Source: Candidatus Methanoperedens sp. (lineage in GTDB: Archaea > Halobacteriota > Methanosarcinia > Methanosarcinales > Methanoperedenaceae). Taken from it: a stretch of DNA of 64,000 nt. Position 1 is the first letter of the stretch, and every line of letters begins with the position of its first letter. The stretch is taken from the NCBI GenBank assembly GCA_012026795.1, contig VEPM01000001.1:1-64000 (forward strand). Reading direction: 5' to 3'. The notes beneath the pieces are model-generated. The model searched no databases. It was not told where the DNA came from and worked only from the letters and a program-made list of their open reading frames with translations. This document shows, piece by piece, positions 56,647 through 64,000 of the stretch. Made by a program: the position numbers and the translations under genes.

Positions 56647-57555
56647 TTGCCATCTCATCTATTATCTATTTCCGATCTATCGTATGCAGATATCATCAGT
56701 TTACTTGATACCGCCTCTGACCTGAAAGAGAAAAGGGCGCGCGGAAAAATATTTGATATACTCAAGAATAAAACTCTTGCCATGCTTTTTGAGAAATCCT
56801 CAACCCGCACAAGGTTATCCTTTGAAGTGGCGATGACTGACCTTGGAGGGCATGCGATATATCTTAATTATAAAGATATCCAGCTCGGACGCGGGGAATC
56901 CATAGCTGATACGGCCCGTGTGATGTCGCGTTACGTCCATGCGATCATGGCACGGGTGTATAAGCATGAAACGCTTATCGAACTTTCGGAAAATGGTACA
57001 ATACCTGTAATTAACGGTCTTTCTGATCTTGAACATCCCTGCCAGCTCCTTGCAGATCTTCTTACCATCCGGGAATACAAGGGAAAAATCAAGGGTTTGA
57101 ATTTTGCATGGATCGGAGATGGGAATAATGTATGTAATTCTGCTATGCTTGCATGCGCGCTGACCGGGATGAAAATGACCGTAGCATGCCCGGAAGGGTA
57201 TGAGCCCAATACCGAAATCCTCGCCAAAGCCAGGGAACTGGGAGGAATAATAAATGTTATCAATGACCCGATGAAAGCAGCAAAGAATGCTGACATCCTA
57301 TCAACTGATGTCTGGGTTTCAATGGGTGATGAGGAAGAGCAGGATCAGAGGTTACACGACTTCAAACCCTACCAGATCAATAGCAAGCTTTTAGAACAAG
57401 CCAAGCATGATGTGATGGTGCTTCACTGTCTTCCTGCCCACAGGGGCGAGGAGATCACAGCAGAAGTTGTTGACGGGCCAAACTCGGCTGTATTTGACCA
57501 GGCCGAGAACAGGCTGCATGTCCAGAAGGCATTGCTACTGAAAATGCTTTCATAG
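56647..57555 (+). CDS. argF: ornithine carbamoyltransferase
   Basis: Makes citrulline from ornithine and carbamoyl phosphate, 302 residues. Carbamoyl-phosphate motif SSTRTR near 51-56, HPCQ (ornithine side) near 130, and the HCLPAHRG loop near 259-266. The start is TTG at 56647 after GGAGTG; no ATG fits. It is followed after 8 bases by tRNA-Leu. Confidence 0.96.
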   Translation: MPSHLLSISDLSYADIISLLDTASDLKEKRARGKIFDILKNKTLAMLFEKSSTRTRLSFEVAMTDLGGHAIYLNYKDIQLGRGESIADTARVMSRYVHAIMARVYKHETLIELSENGTIPVINGLSDLEHPCQLLADLLTIREYKGKIKGLNFAWIGDGNNVCNSAMLACALTGMKMTVACPEGYEPNTEILAKARELGGIINVINDPMKAAKNADILSTDVWVSMGDEEEQDQRLHDFKPYQINSKLLEQAKHDVMVLHCLPAHRGEEITAEVVDGPNSAVFDQAENRLHVQKALLLKMLS

Positions 57556-57563
57556 ACCCTATT

Positions 57564-57648
57564 GCGGGGGTCGCCCAGTCCGGTCAAAGGCGTTAGCTTC
57601 AGGGGCTAATCTCGCAGGAGTTCGTGGGTTCAAATCCCATCCCCCGCA
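57564..57648 (+). tRNA. tRNA-Leu (anticodon CAG)
   Basis: An 85-base class II tRNA with a long variable arm. Acceptor GCGGGGG pairs CCCCCGC; anticodon stem TTAGC/GCTAA encloses TTCAGGG, anticodon CAG; T loop GGGTTCAAATCCC; discriminator A. CCA not encoded. It begins 8 bases after argF, so it may be processed from the argF transcript. Confidence 0.95.
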
Positions 57649-57718
57649 TAACAATTTTGGGGTTACATATATAATGACCCAATGACTGCATTGTTAATTT
57701 TATTCTTTCAATTGGTAT

Positions 57719-57978
57719 TTCCTGGCTTACAAGCTGCATCGCACGATCCAACTTTATTGCTCATATCCTGCTTTTCCCATGTGTGTAATACAACCTCGTT
57801 CTCATGTAATGTAGTCAGATTCTCCAGCTTTTTCTTTAAATATTCATTTTCGTAATGCAACTGAGACACGTGTGCATTCTCATGGGAGCCAACTGCCTTC
57901 CCCTGGGATACAACTCCATTATTTTGGGATGCAAAAAAAGCAATTATGACTTCACTTAATAAAGTTACCCCTATCCTT
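57719..57978 (-). pseudogene. decayed copy of the 58489 gene (internal part)
   Basis: This stretch aligns with 58579-58855 with many substitutions and small gaps: CTCATATCCTGCTTTTCC, TCTTTAAATATTC and TTTTCGTAATGCAA occur in both. It lacks an intact frame. Together with the repeats at 57979 and 58308 it shows that the 58489 gene was partially duplicated. Confidence 0.75.
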
Positions 57979-58125
57979 CCAAAATGGTTTTCTTATTCAA
58001 AATCAAAAAAACTGTAAAAAACATCGAAAGTTATTTTACATGCTCATGTATTTATCAACCAAGCGCGCCATCTCTCTAACAACACACCATTCCCAACACG
58101 GGCGCGCTTAATATATTGATTTTTA
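57979..58125. repeat. direct repeat, copy 1
   Basis: About 147 bases nearly identical to 58308-58455 (AAAATGGTTTTCTTATT, CATCGAAAGTTATTTTA, CAAGCGCGCCATCTCT, ACACACCATTCCCAACACGG). It contains the short inverted pair GCGCGCC/GGGCGCGC, a possible hairpin. It is a duplicated 3' flank of the 58489 gene. Confidence 0.8.
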
Positions 58126-58185
58126 ATTAATATAATACCTCGGAATATTGCTTTCTGGTAGCGATATTGTAAAAACGCATATTAT

Positions 58186-58283
58186 ATGAAACGAAAAACC
58201 AATGATATTTAACAATTATATCGCCAGAACTGCCACCATGTTTTTTATGATCTCCTGAGGCGCCGGCACAAGTTGTTTTTGCA
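58186..58283 (-). pseudogene. fragment of the 58489 gene (3' end copy)
   Basis: Matches 58458-58560, the C-terminal coding end and downstream bases of the RHH/coiled-coil gene, including TCGCCAGAACTGCCACCATG. The stop codon is altered and two bases of a T run are lost, so it does not code. Confidence 0.7.
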
Positions 58284-58307
58284 ATGCGTATATTTAGGAA
58301 GTATGCA

Positions 58308-58455
58308 TACAAAATGGTTTTCTTATTTAAAATCAAGAAAACTGTAAAAAACATCGAAAGTTATTTTATATGCTCACGTATTTATGAACCAAGCGCGCCA
58401 TCTCTGTAATAACACACCATTCCCAACACGGGCGCGCTTAATATATTGATTTTTA
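58308..58455. repeat. direct repeat, copy 2
   Basis: Second copy of the 147-base repeat (see 57979), immediately downstream of the intact gene when read on the minus strand. Confidence 0.8.
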
Positions 58456-58488
58456 TGTGAACGGAAAAACCAATGATATTTAACAATC

Positions 58489-58920
58489 CTATCGCCAGAA
58501 CTGCCACCATGTTTTTTTTATGATCTCCTGAGGTGCTGGCATGAGTTGCTTCTGCATCGTCATGTTAATACTTTGTTCCTGGCTCACAAGCTGCATGGCA
58601 CGATCCAACTTATTGCTCATATCCTGCTTTTCCTGGCTGTGCAATGCAACAGCACTCTCATGTAATGCAGTCAGGTCTTCCAGTTTTTTCTTTAAATATT
58701 CGTTTTCGTAATGCAATTGAGATACGTTTGCATTCTCATGAGGCGCATTTGCACTCTGCCGGGAGTCAACTGCATTCTCCGGGGATGCAACTGCATTTTT
58801 GTTGGATGTAAAATAAGCAATTATGACATCCCGTAAAAATGTGCTTCTATCCTTGTCACCCTTCTTTTCCTCTATGCTATCGTATAATTCCTGCTCAACC
58901 CTTAAAGTAATCTGCGGCAT
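58489..58920 (-). CDS. ribbon-helix-helix/coiled-coil protein
   Basis: A 143-residue protein from ATG 58920 (MPQITLRVEQELYDSIEEK), preceded by AGGTG. Residues 1-40 resemble a ribbon-helix-helix DNA-binding domain (RSTFLRDVIIAYF); 41-70 are a low-complexity Asn/Ala/Ser stretch (NAVASPENAVDSRQ); 75-125 form a coiled coil; the end is KKTWWQFWR. Probably a DNA-binding regulator of unknown target. Two broken copies of it lie downstream. Confidence 0.7.
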   Translation of the reverse strand: MPQITLRVEQELYDSIEEKKGDKDRSTFLRDVIIAYFTSNKNAVASPENAVDSRQSANAPHENANVSQLHYENEYLKKKLEDLTALHESAVALHSQEKQDMSNKLDRAMQLVSQEQSINMTMQKQLMPAPQEIIKKTWWQFWR

Positions 58921-58997
58921 TTTACACACCTTTTTTACACCTTTGTTACAAATGCCTCCCAGATATAAAAACAGCATGCTTTCTTTTCAGATCATCA

Positions 58998-61823
58998 CTA
59001 ACTATTTGACAACTCCAACACCTTCTTCAAATAATATCCTGTATACGACCCCTCGATCCTTGCCACCTTCTCAGGCGTTCCCTCTGCTATGATCCGTCCT
59101 CCATTATCCCCGCCCTCAGGCCCAAGGTCAATTATATGATCAGCGACTTTTATCACATCAAGATTGTGCTCAATAACCACAACACTATTACCAGCATCTA
59201 CCAGCCTTGAAAGCATATCAATAAGCTTCTGGATATCCGCAAAATGAAGCCCTGTCGTGGGTTCATCAAGTATATACAGCGTCCTTCCCGTACTTCGTTT
59301 ACTGAGTTCCGTGGAAAGCTTAATGCGCTGGGCTTCTCCTCCTGAAAGTGTAGTAGCAGGCTGCCCCAGTCTTATATATCCGAGCCCGACATCAAAAAGT
59401 GTCTGAAGCTGCCTTTTTATCCTAGGGATATTCTCAAAGAAGGTAAGCGCTTCCTCCACGGTCATATCCAGCACCTGCGCGATATTCTTTCCTTTGTATG
59501 CAATTTCAAGTGTCTCGCTATTGAAACGCTTTCCGTGGCAGACTTCACAGGGCACATAGACATCGGGGAGGAAATGCATCTCTATTGTGATAATCCCGTC
59601 CCCGCTGCATGCTTCACATCGTCCTCCTTTCAGGTTGAAGCTAAAGCGCCCGGGCTGGTAACCCCGGGCTTTCGCTGACGGGAGTTTTGCGAAAATATCC
59701 CTGATGGGTGTAAAAAGTCCTGTATATGTTGCAGGATTTGAGCGCGGCGTCCTTCCGATTGGCGACTGGTCGATTATTATGATCTTATCGATATTATCAA
59801 GCCCGATTATCCCCCTGTGCTTCCCGGGCTTTTCTTTTGCATGATAAAACTTTTGCGCAAGCGCCTTATAAAGAATGTCATTCACAAGAGTGCTCTTTCC
59901 CGATCCTGAAACGCCTGTTACGCATGTCATGACCCCAAGAGGAATGTTTACATCTATCTGTTTTAAGTTATTCTCTCCTGCCCCGACTATGGTTATTTTG
60001 TCTCCTGGTTTTCTCCGGCTATAAGGAACTGCTATCGATTTCCGGTCACCGATATAATCACCCGTGAGACTATTTTCACAATTGACGATATCCTCAAGGC
60101 TTCCAGTCACAACGATTTCACCGCCATGCACTCCAGCTCCGGGTCCCATGTCCACGATAAAATCAGCGCTTCGTATCATCTCTTCATCATGTTCTACCAC
60201 TATCACAGTATTCCCAAGGTCGCGAAGCCTGGTGAGCATGTTTATAAGCCTCCCGTTATCCCTCTGGTGAAGGCCAATACTTGGTTCGTCAAGAATGTAA
60301 AGAACGCCTACAAGGCTTGAACCGATTTGTGTCGCAAGCCTGATCCTCTGGCTTTCTCCTCCGGAAAGCGTGCCTGCCGCCCTGTCAAGGGTCAGGTAAT
60401 CAAGACCAACATCCATCAGGAATCCCAGGCGAGCCCTCAGCTCTTTCATGATAGGCTTTGATATGATCATCTCTTTTTCTGAAAAACTAATTCCCTCAAG
60501 GAACTCAAGTGCTTTTTTCACGGACAGGCGTGTGGTCGTAATGATCGATCTGCCTGCGATCGTAACTGCAAGGCTTGATGGTTTTAATCTTTCGCCATTA
60601 CATACCGTACATGGCTTGATGCTCATGTATTGCTGGATTTTCTCCCGCGCTTCCTCTGATTGGGATTCCCTGTATTTTCTATTAAGGTGTGGAATTATCC
60701 CCTCAAAAACGCTCCTGTGTTCCCAGATACCGTCCCTGTCCCTGGGCACATACTTAAAAAGTATCGCTTCAAGACTCCCATGCAAGATTATTTGCTGGTG
60801 TTCAGGCTTAAGCTGCGAAAACGGCGTATCCAGTGAAAAATCATAGTGTCTTGCAACAGATTGCAGCATCTGGCGGTAATACCCATGTTCATATCCCCAT
60901 GGTTCTATGGCACCCTCACCGATCGACCTGGTTTTATCGGGGATTATAAGGTCGGGATCAAATTCCATTGTGTTCCCAAGTCCCTGGCAAGTCGGACAGG
61001 CCCCGCGCGGGCTATTGAATGAGAACATATTGGGTTCAAGAGGCTCAAAACTAATTCCGCATTTTACGCATGCTGCATGCTCACTGAAAAGAAACTCTTT
61101 ACCATCAAGGATCTGCGCCACTGCAATACCATTTCCCTCGCGAAGGGCCGTGGCAACGGAATCCGCAAGCCTTTCTTCTATGCCTTTTTTTACTGCCAGG
61201 CGGTCTACTATGACATCGATATCGTGCTTTTGCTGTTTGTTCAGCGTGATCTCTTCAGCCAGTTCGAGCATTTTGCCATCAACACGAACCCTGCTGTATC
61301 CGGATTTAGAGAGACCATCAAATATCTGCTTATATTCTCCTTTCCTTTGCCTGGCAATAGGGGCAAGTATATGGAGTTTCGTATTTTCAGGAAGCAACAT
61401 CAGCCTGCCTACGATCTGTTCTACGGTCTGCGGCGTTATCTCGCTTTCACAATTCGGGCAGTGCTGTTTACCTATCCGGGCATACAGAAGACGCAGGTAA
61501 TCGTAAATTTCCGTAACTGTACCTACAGTTGAACGTGGATTCTTGCTTGTGGATTTTTGTTCGATAGAGATGGCTGGAGACAGGCCTTCAATATATTCCA
61601 CATCTGGTTTATCCATCTGTCCCAGGAACTGGCGGGCATATGCTGACAGCGATTCAACGTACCTGCGCTGGCCTTCCGCATACAGCGTATCAAAAGCAAG
61701 AGAGGATTTTCCCGAACCTGAAAGTCCGGTTATGACTATTAGTTTGTTCCTGGGAAGTTCCAGGTCTATATTCTTGAGATTATGGACGCGTGCGCCTTTT
61801 ATTATGATTTTATCTGTTGACAT
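58998..61823 (-). CDS. uvrA: excinuclease ABC subunit A
   Basis: DNA-damage sensor of nucleotide excision repair, 941 residues with two ABC ATPase modules. Walker [10 protein letters not shown] near 33-41 and GVSGSGKST near 640; signature LSGGE twice ([18 protein letters not shown]); zinc modules CVKCG...CPTCQG and CEACSGDG...CEVCHG. UvrB and UvrC are not nearby. In archaea the Uvr set is a bacterial-type acquisition, common in Methanosarcinales. Confidence 0.97.
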   Translation of the reverse strand: MSTDKIIIKGARVHNLKNIDLELPRNKLIVITGLSGSGKSSLAFDTLYAEGQRRYVESLSAYARQFLGQMDKPDVEYIEGLSPAISIEQKSTSKNPRSTVGTVTEIYDYLRLLYARIGKQHCPNCESEITPQTVEQIVGRLMLLPENTKLHILAPIARQRKGEYKQIFDGLSKSGYSRVRVDGKMLELAEEITLNKQQKHDIDVIVDRLAVKKGIEERLADSVATALREGNGIAVAQILDGKEFLFSEHAACVKCGISFEPLEPNMFSFNSPRGACPTCQGLGNTMEFDPDLIIPDKTRSIGEGAIEPWGYEHGYYRQMLQSVARHYDFSLDTPFSQLKPEHQQIILHGSLEAILFKYVPRDRDGIWEHRSVFEGIIPHLNRKYRESQSEEAREKIQQYMSIKPCTVCNGERLKPSSLAVTIAGRSIITTTRLSVKKALEFLEGISFSEKEMIISKPIMKELRARLGFLMDVGLDYLTLDRAAGTLSGGESQRIRLATQIGSSLVGVLYILDEPSIGLHQRDNGRLINMLTRLRDLGNTVIVVEHDEEMIRSADFIVDMGPGAGVHGGEIVVTGSLEDIVNCENSLTGDYIGDRKSIAVPYSRRKPGDKITIVGAGENNLKQIDVNIPLGVMTCVTGVSGSGKSTLVNDILYKALAQKFYHAKEKPGKHRGIIGLDNIDKIIIIDQSPIGRTPRSNPATYTGLFTPIRDIFAKLPSAKARGYQPGRFSFNLKGGRCEACSGDGIITIEMHFLPDVYVPCEVCHGKRFNSETLEIAYKGKNIAQVLDMTVEEALTFFENIPRIKRQLQTLFDVGLGYIRLGQPATTLSGGEAQRIKLSTELSKRSTGRTLYILDEPTTGLHFADIQKLIDMLSRLVDAGNSVVVIEHNLDVIKVADHIIDLGPEGGDNGGRIIAEGTPEKVARIEGSYTGYYLKKVLELSNS

Positions 61824-61940
61824 AAAGAAAGTAGTTTTATATTGTTTTGAAAAGCTAAAGAATAATGGTGATAGTACATATAAATATTCGTATAACTCTC
61901 ATATAGTGAATATTTATAATATTATAAGTATATTCAAATA

Positions 61941-63242
61941 TTAGCCTGTCTTCGTTCTTTTTTTGTTATAATAATATGCCACCATGCCAACCGCAATCCA
62001 TGCTCCTGCAAACATAATAGCATTAAGATTCAAATAAAGGGCAAGTATAAAGCAGCATAATAATCCGAGTACCGGCGGGACAGGGTATAGTGGTATCTTG
62101 AATGTACGGTCTGCATGAGGCATTTTTCGCCTTAACCGCACCGCGCTTAGATTAATAAAAAAGAAAGTCAGCAATGTTCCGAAGTTAAAGACCGAAGCAA
62201 GCCATTCCAGATCGCCCCGGGTAATAATAACAATTAATGCAATTATAACCCCAGTTATCAGTATTGTGAGGAAAGGAACACCATTTTTTGATACTCTTGC
62301 AAGTGAACGCGGGATCACATGCTGTCTTGCCATTGCGAACAGAGCCCTTGAACCGCCAAATATGGAAGCCATAACAACGGATGCTGTTGCAAACAGCGCA
62401 GAAATAGAGATGAATTTAAGCAGGAAAAAATTATTTGTCGCGACCCTCATTGATTCCTCCAGCGGTGCGCTCGAAGCGCCCAGGGTCTTCCAGTTCAACA
62501 ATCCTACCTCAACCGCCGAAACACCGATATACAGCAACGTACTTATTCCAAATGCAAGCATTATTGCCCTTGGCACTGTCTTCTCAGGGTTCCTTATTTC
62601 TTCAGAAAGCACTGTAACCGTATTGAAGCCTATGAACGCAAAGAAAATTATTGCAGCGCCTGAAAGCATCCCGGCAAAACCTCCGGGGAAAAATGGATGA
62701 TAATTGGAAAAATCCCCGCGTGAAAATATGAAAGATCCTCCTACAATTATGAAAAGCACAAGTGCCGTAACCTTCAGTATCACCAGTAAATTGTTTGTGC
62801 TTGAAGCTTCTTTTGTTCCTTTGAGGTTTAGCAGCATGAACAGCAAAGGCAACGCTGCCCCGATGATTATTATTACATTTTGCATGGCCGGGATTCCCAC
62901 AAAATATGTAAAGTATGTTGCGAATCCTATGCTAACTGCGCTTGCTCCGACTATATAGTCAAATGATTTGGTCCAGCCGACCAGGAATCCCCAGAATTTC
63001 CCGAACGCCTTATCTGCATAAATGTAGGAGCCTCCGGCTTCGGTAATAAATGAAGATAGTTCGGCAGAACTCAATGCTGTAAGAAACGCAGTAGCCCCTG
63101 CAATCATAAATGAAATTATGACAGCAGGCCCGGCTATCCCTGAGGCAACACCGCTCAGGACAAAGATTCCCGCGCCGATTATTGCGCCGATACTTACGTT
63201 CGTGGCCCCCAGCAACCCCAGACTCTTTTTCAATTCAGGCAT
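61941..63242 (-). CDS. APC-family amino acid permease
   Basis: A 433-residue transporter with about twelve membrane helices. Family motifs: [15 protein letters not shown] in helix 1, the [25 protein letters not shown] loop after helix 6, and the cationic tail [10 protein letters not shown]. Likely imports amino acids; substrate not readable from sequence. Confidence 0.9.
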   Translation of the reverse strand: MPELKKSLGLLGATNVSIGAIIGAGIFVLSGVASGIAGPAVIISFMIAGATAFLTALSSAELSSFITEAGGSYIYADKAFGKFWGFLVGWTKSFDYIVGASAVSIGFATYFTYFVGIPAMQNVIIIIGAALPLLFMLLNLKGTKEASSTNNLLVILKVTALVLFIIVGGSFIFSRGDFSNYHPFFPGGFAGMLSGAAIIFFAFIGFNTVTVLSEEIRNPEKTVPRAIMLAFGISTLLYIGVSAVEVGLLNWKTLGASSAPLEESMRVATNNFFLLKFISISALFATASVVMASIFGGSRALFAMARQHVIPRSLARVSKNGVPFLTILITGVIIALIVIITRGDLEWLASVFNFGTLLTFFFINLSAVRLRRKMPHADRTFKIPLYPVPPVLGLLCCFILALYLNLNAIMFAGAWIAVGMVAYYYNKKRTKTG

Positions 63243-63381
63243 CTATACCCCCGATTTTTATTAGCCATTTATATTCCCCCTATTAATTCCTGGCTTGTTC
63301 ACCAGATGTTTACCGTATAAAATTTTATATTATAGTAAACGCCCATTAAAGTAATTATTTATTATACTATTTAAATATTGT

Positions 63382-63552
63382 ATCATGCGGGAGCCCATCC
63401 AATAAATCCAACTTTACGAATTGTGCATTGTTTTTTGAAGGCTAAGATTCCATCAATTGACAGGATTAACAAGATTAACAGGATAGATTTCTTGCATTTC
63501 ATCCTGTCAATCCTGTTATCCCGTCTAATTATTGGATGGGCTCATCATGCGG
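63382..63552. mobile_element. MITE-like element with 9-bp target duplication
   Basis: Element 63391-63543 (153 bases) with perfect 15-base terminal inverted repeats, GAGCCCATCCAATAA at the left and TTATTGGATGGGCTC at the right, flanked by the exact 9-base direct repeat ATCATGCGG (63382-63390 and 63544-63552). Inside are GACAGGATTAACAAGATTAACAGGAT and, in reverse, ATCCTGTCAATCCTGTTATCCC. It codes for nothing recognisable, so it would need a transposase elsewhere. Confidence 0.8.
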
Positions 63553-63621
63553 GTTCTGTCAAGTTTGATAATATTTATATATCATCAACTCTTCATCTAA
63601 CTTCCTCTAAGGGAGCAACAT

Positions 63622-64000
63622 ATGAAAAAGGAATCAATACTTCCGGAATCAAGAGACACTGCTTTCAGGGATCAGGTCTTAAAAACCCATGTCGGAGAGA
63701 AAATCCTGACCTGCATGCAATGTGGAACATGCGCGGGTTCCTGTCCTGTCAGTCACGAAATGGACTATACACCGCGCCAGCTTGTGCGCATGGTGCAGCT
63801 TGGCCTTAAAAAAGAAGTGCTTTCAAGCAACACGATATGGATATGCACGACATGCTTCTCATGCTCTGTCAGGTGTCCGAGGGGAATTCATCCGACAGAA
63901 CTTATGGAAGCGTTAAAACCAATAGCTGTAGCTGAAGGAATAACAAATAAAAATGCAAAGTTCGATAACATTTTTTCAAATATAATTAAGAATAGCGGCA
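63622..64000 (+). CDS. hdrC: heterodisulfide reductase subunit C (partial)
   Basis: The first 126 codons of an HdrC-type protein, running off the window. Two [4Fe-4S] sites are complete: CMQCGTCAGSCPVS near 31-44 and CTTCFSCSVRCPRGI near 75-89. HdrC passes electrons to HdrB, which reduces the CoM-S-S-CoB heterodisulfide, a central step in methane metabolism. AAGGGAG lies upstream of the ATG at 63622; AATATTTATATATC near 63570 is a TATA candidate. HdrB is expected next, outside the window. Confidence 0.9.
   Translation, partial: MKKESILPESRDTAFRDQVLKTHVGEKILTCMQCGTCAGSCPVSHEMDYTPRQLVRMVQLGLKKEVLSSNTIWICTTCFSCSVRCPRGIHPTELMEALKPIAVAEGITNKNAKFDNIFSNIIKNSG

Noticed and set aside
63378-63809. 143-codon open frame on the plus strand
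   Set aside because: It runs through the MITE and then out of frame over the hdrC start; HdrC cysteine motifs lie in another frame.

Overview
The window is chromosomal DNA of a euryarchaeon. It carries an archaeal S10/spc ribosomal operon with eL19, eL32, eS4 and the RNase P protein Rnp1, an MCM helicase, endonuclease Q, a geranylgeranyl reductase, a heterodisulfide reductase subunit HdrC, HypA/HypB, a stand-alone FwdC-like protein and a siroheme sulfite-reductase-like protein next to an APS/PAPS reductase. Together these point to the Methanosarcinales, most plausibly a methanogen or an ANME-2/Methanoperedens-like methane oxidiser. That placement is inference from gene content; no 16S or mcrA is present.

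Layout. 0.3-9.9 kb: Lhr-type helicase, CYTH protein, then MCM with DUF424 and two coiled-coil proteins, a radical SAM protein, HypB and a small membrane protein. 10-23.6 kb: an unknown cysteine-rich protein with HypA, a nucleotidyltransferase pair, FwdC-like protein, MutS-like ATPase, a sulfate-assimilation cluster (sulfite-reductase-like protein, CysH, a 48-residue ORF), ArgH, a CorA-like transporter, a TolB-like propeller and EndoQ. 23.7-33 kb: an AT-rich accessory island with several toxin-antitoxin modules, three of them decayed, repeats, and a three-gene cassette (GHKL ATPase, methyltransferase-like protein, radical SAM protein) that I do not recognise as a described system. 33-36 kb: DUF362 ferredoxin, a second ferredoxin and geranylgeranyl reductase. 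36.1-49.2 kb: the S10/spc operon on the minus strand, from uL3 to SecY. 49.5-57.7 kb: tRNA-Gly, a large beta-helix surface protein, eS17-dapA-dapB-TusA-like, DUF3795, PurQ, ArgF and tRNA-Leu. 57.7-64 kb: a locally duplicated RHH/coiled-coil gene, UvrA, an APC permease, a MITE-like element with a 9-bp target duplication, and the start of hdrC.

How it works together. Housekeeping functions dominate: translation and protein export, replication and repair (MCM, Lhr, MutS-like, EndoQ, UvrA), arginine and lysine biosynthesis (ArgF, ArgH, DapA, DapB), purine synthesis (PurQ), sulfur assimilation, membrane lipid saturation and nickel-enzyme maturation. The 23.7-33 kb island and the 57.7-59 kb region show the marks of gene turnover: frameshifted pseudogenes, direct repeats and partial duplications.
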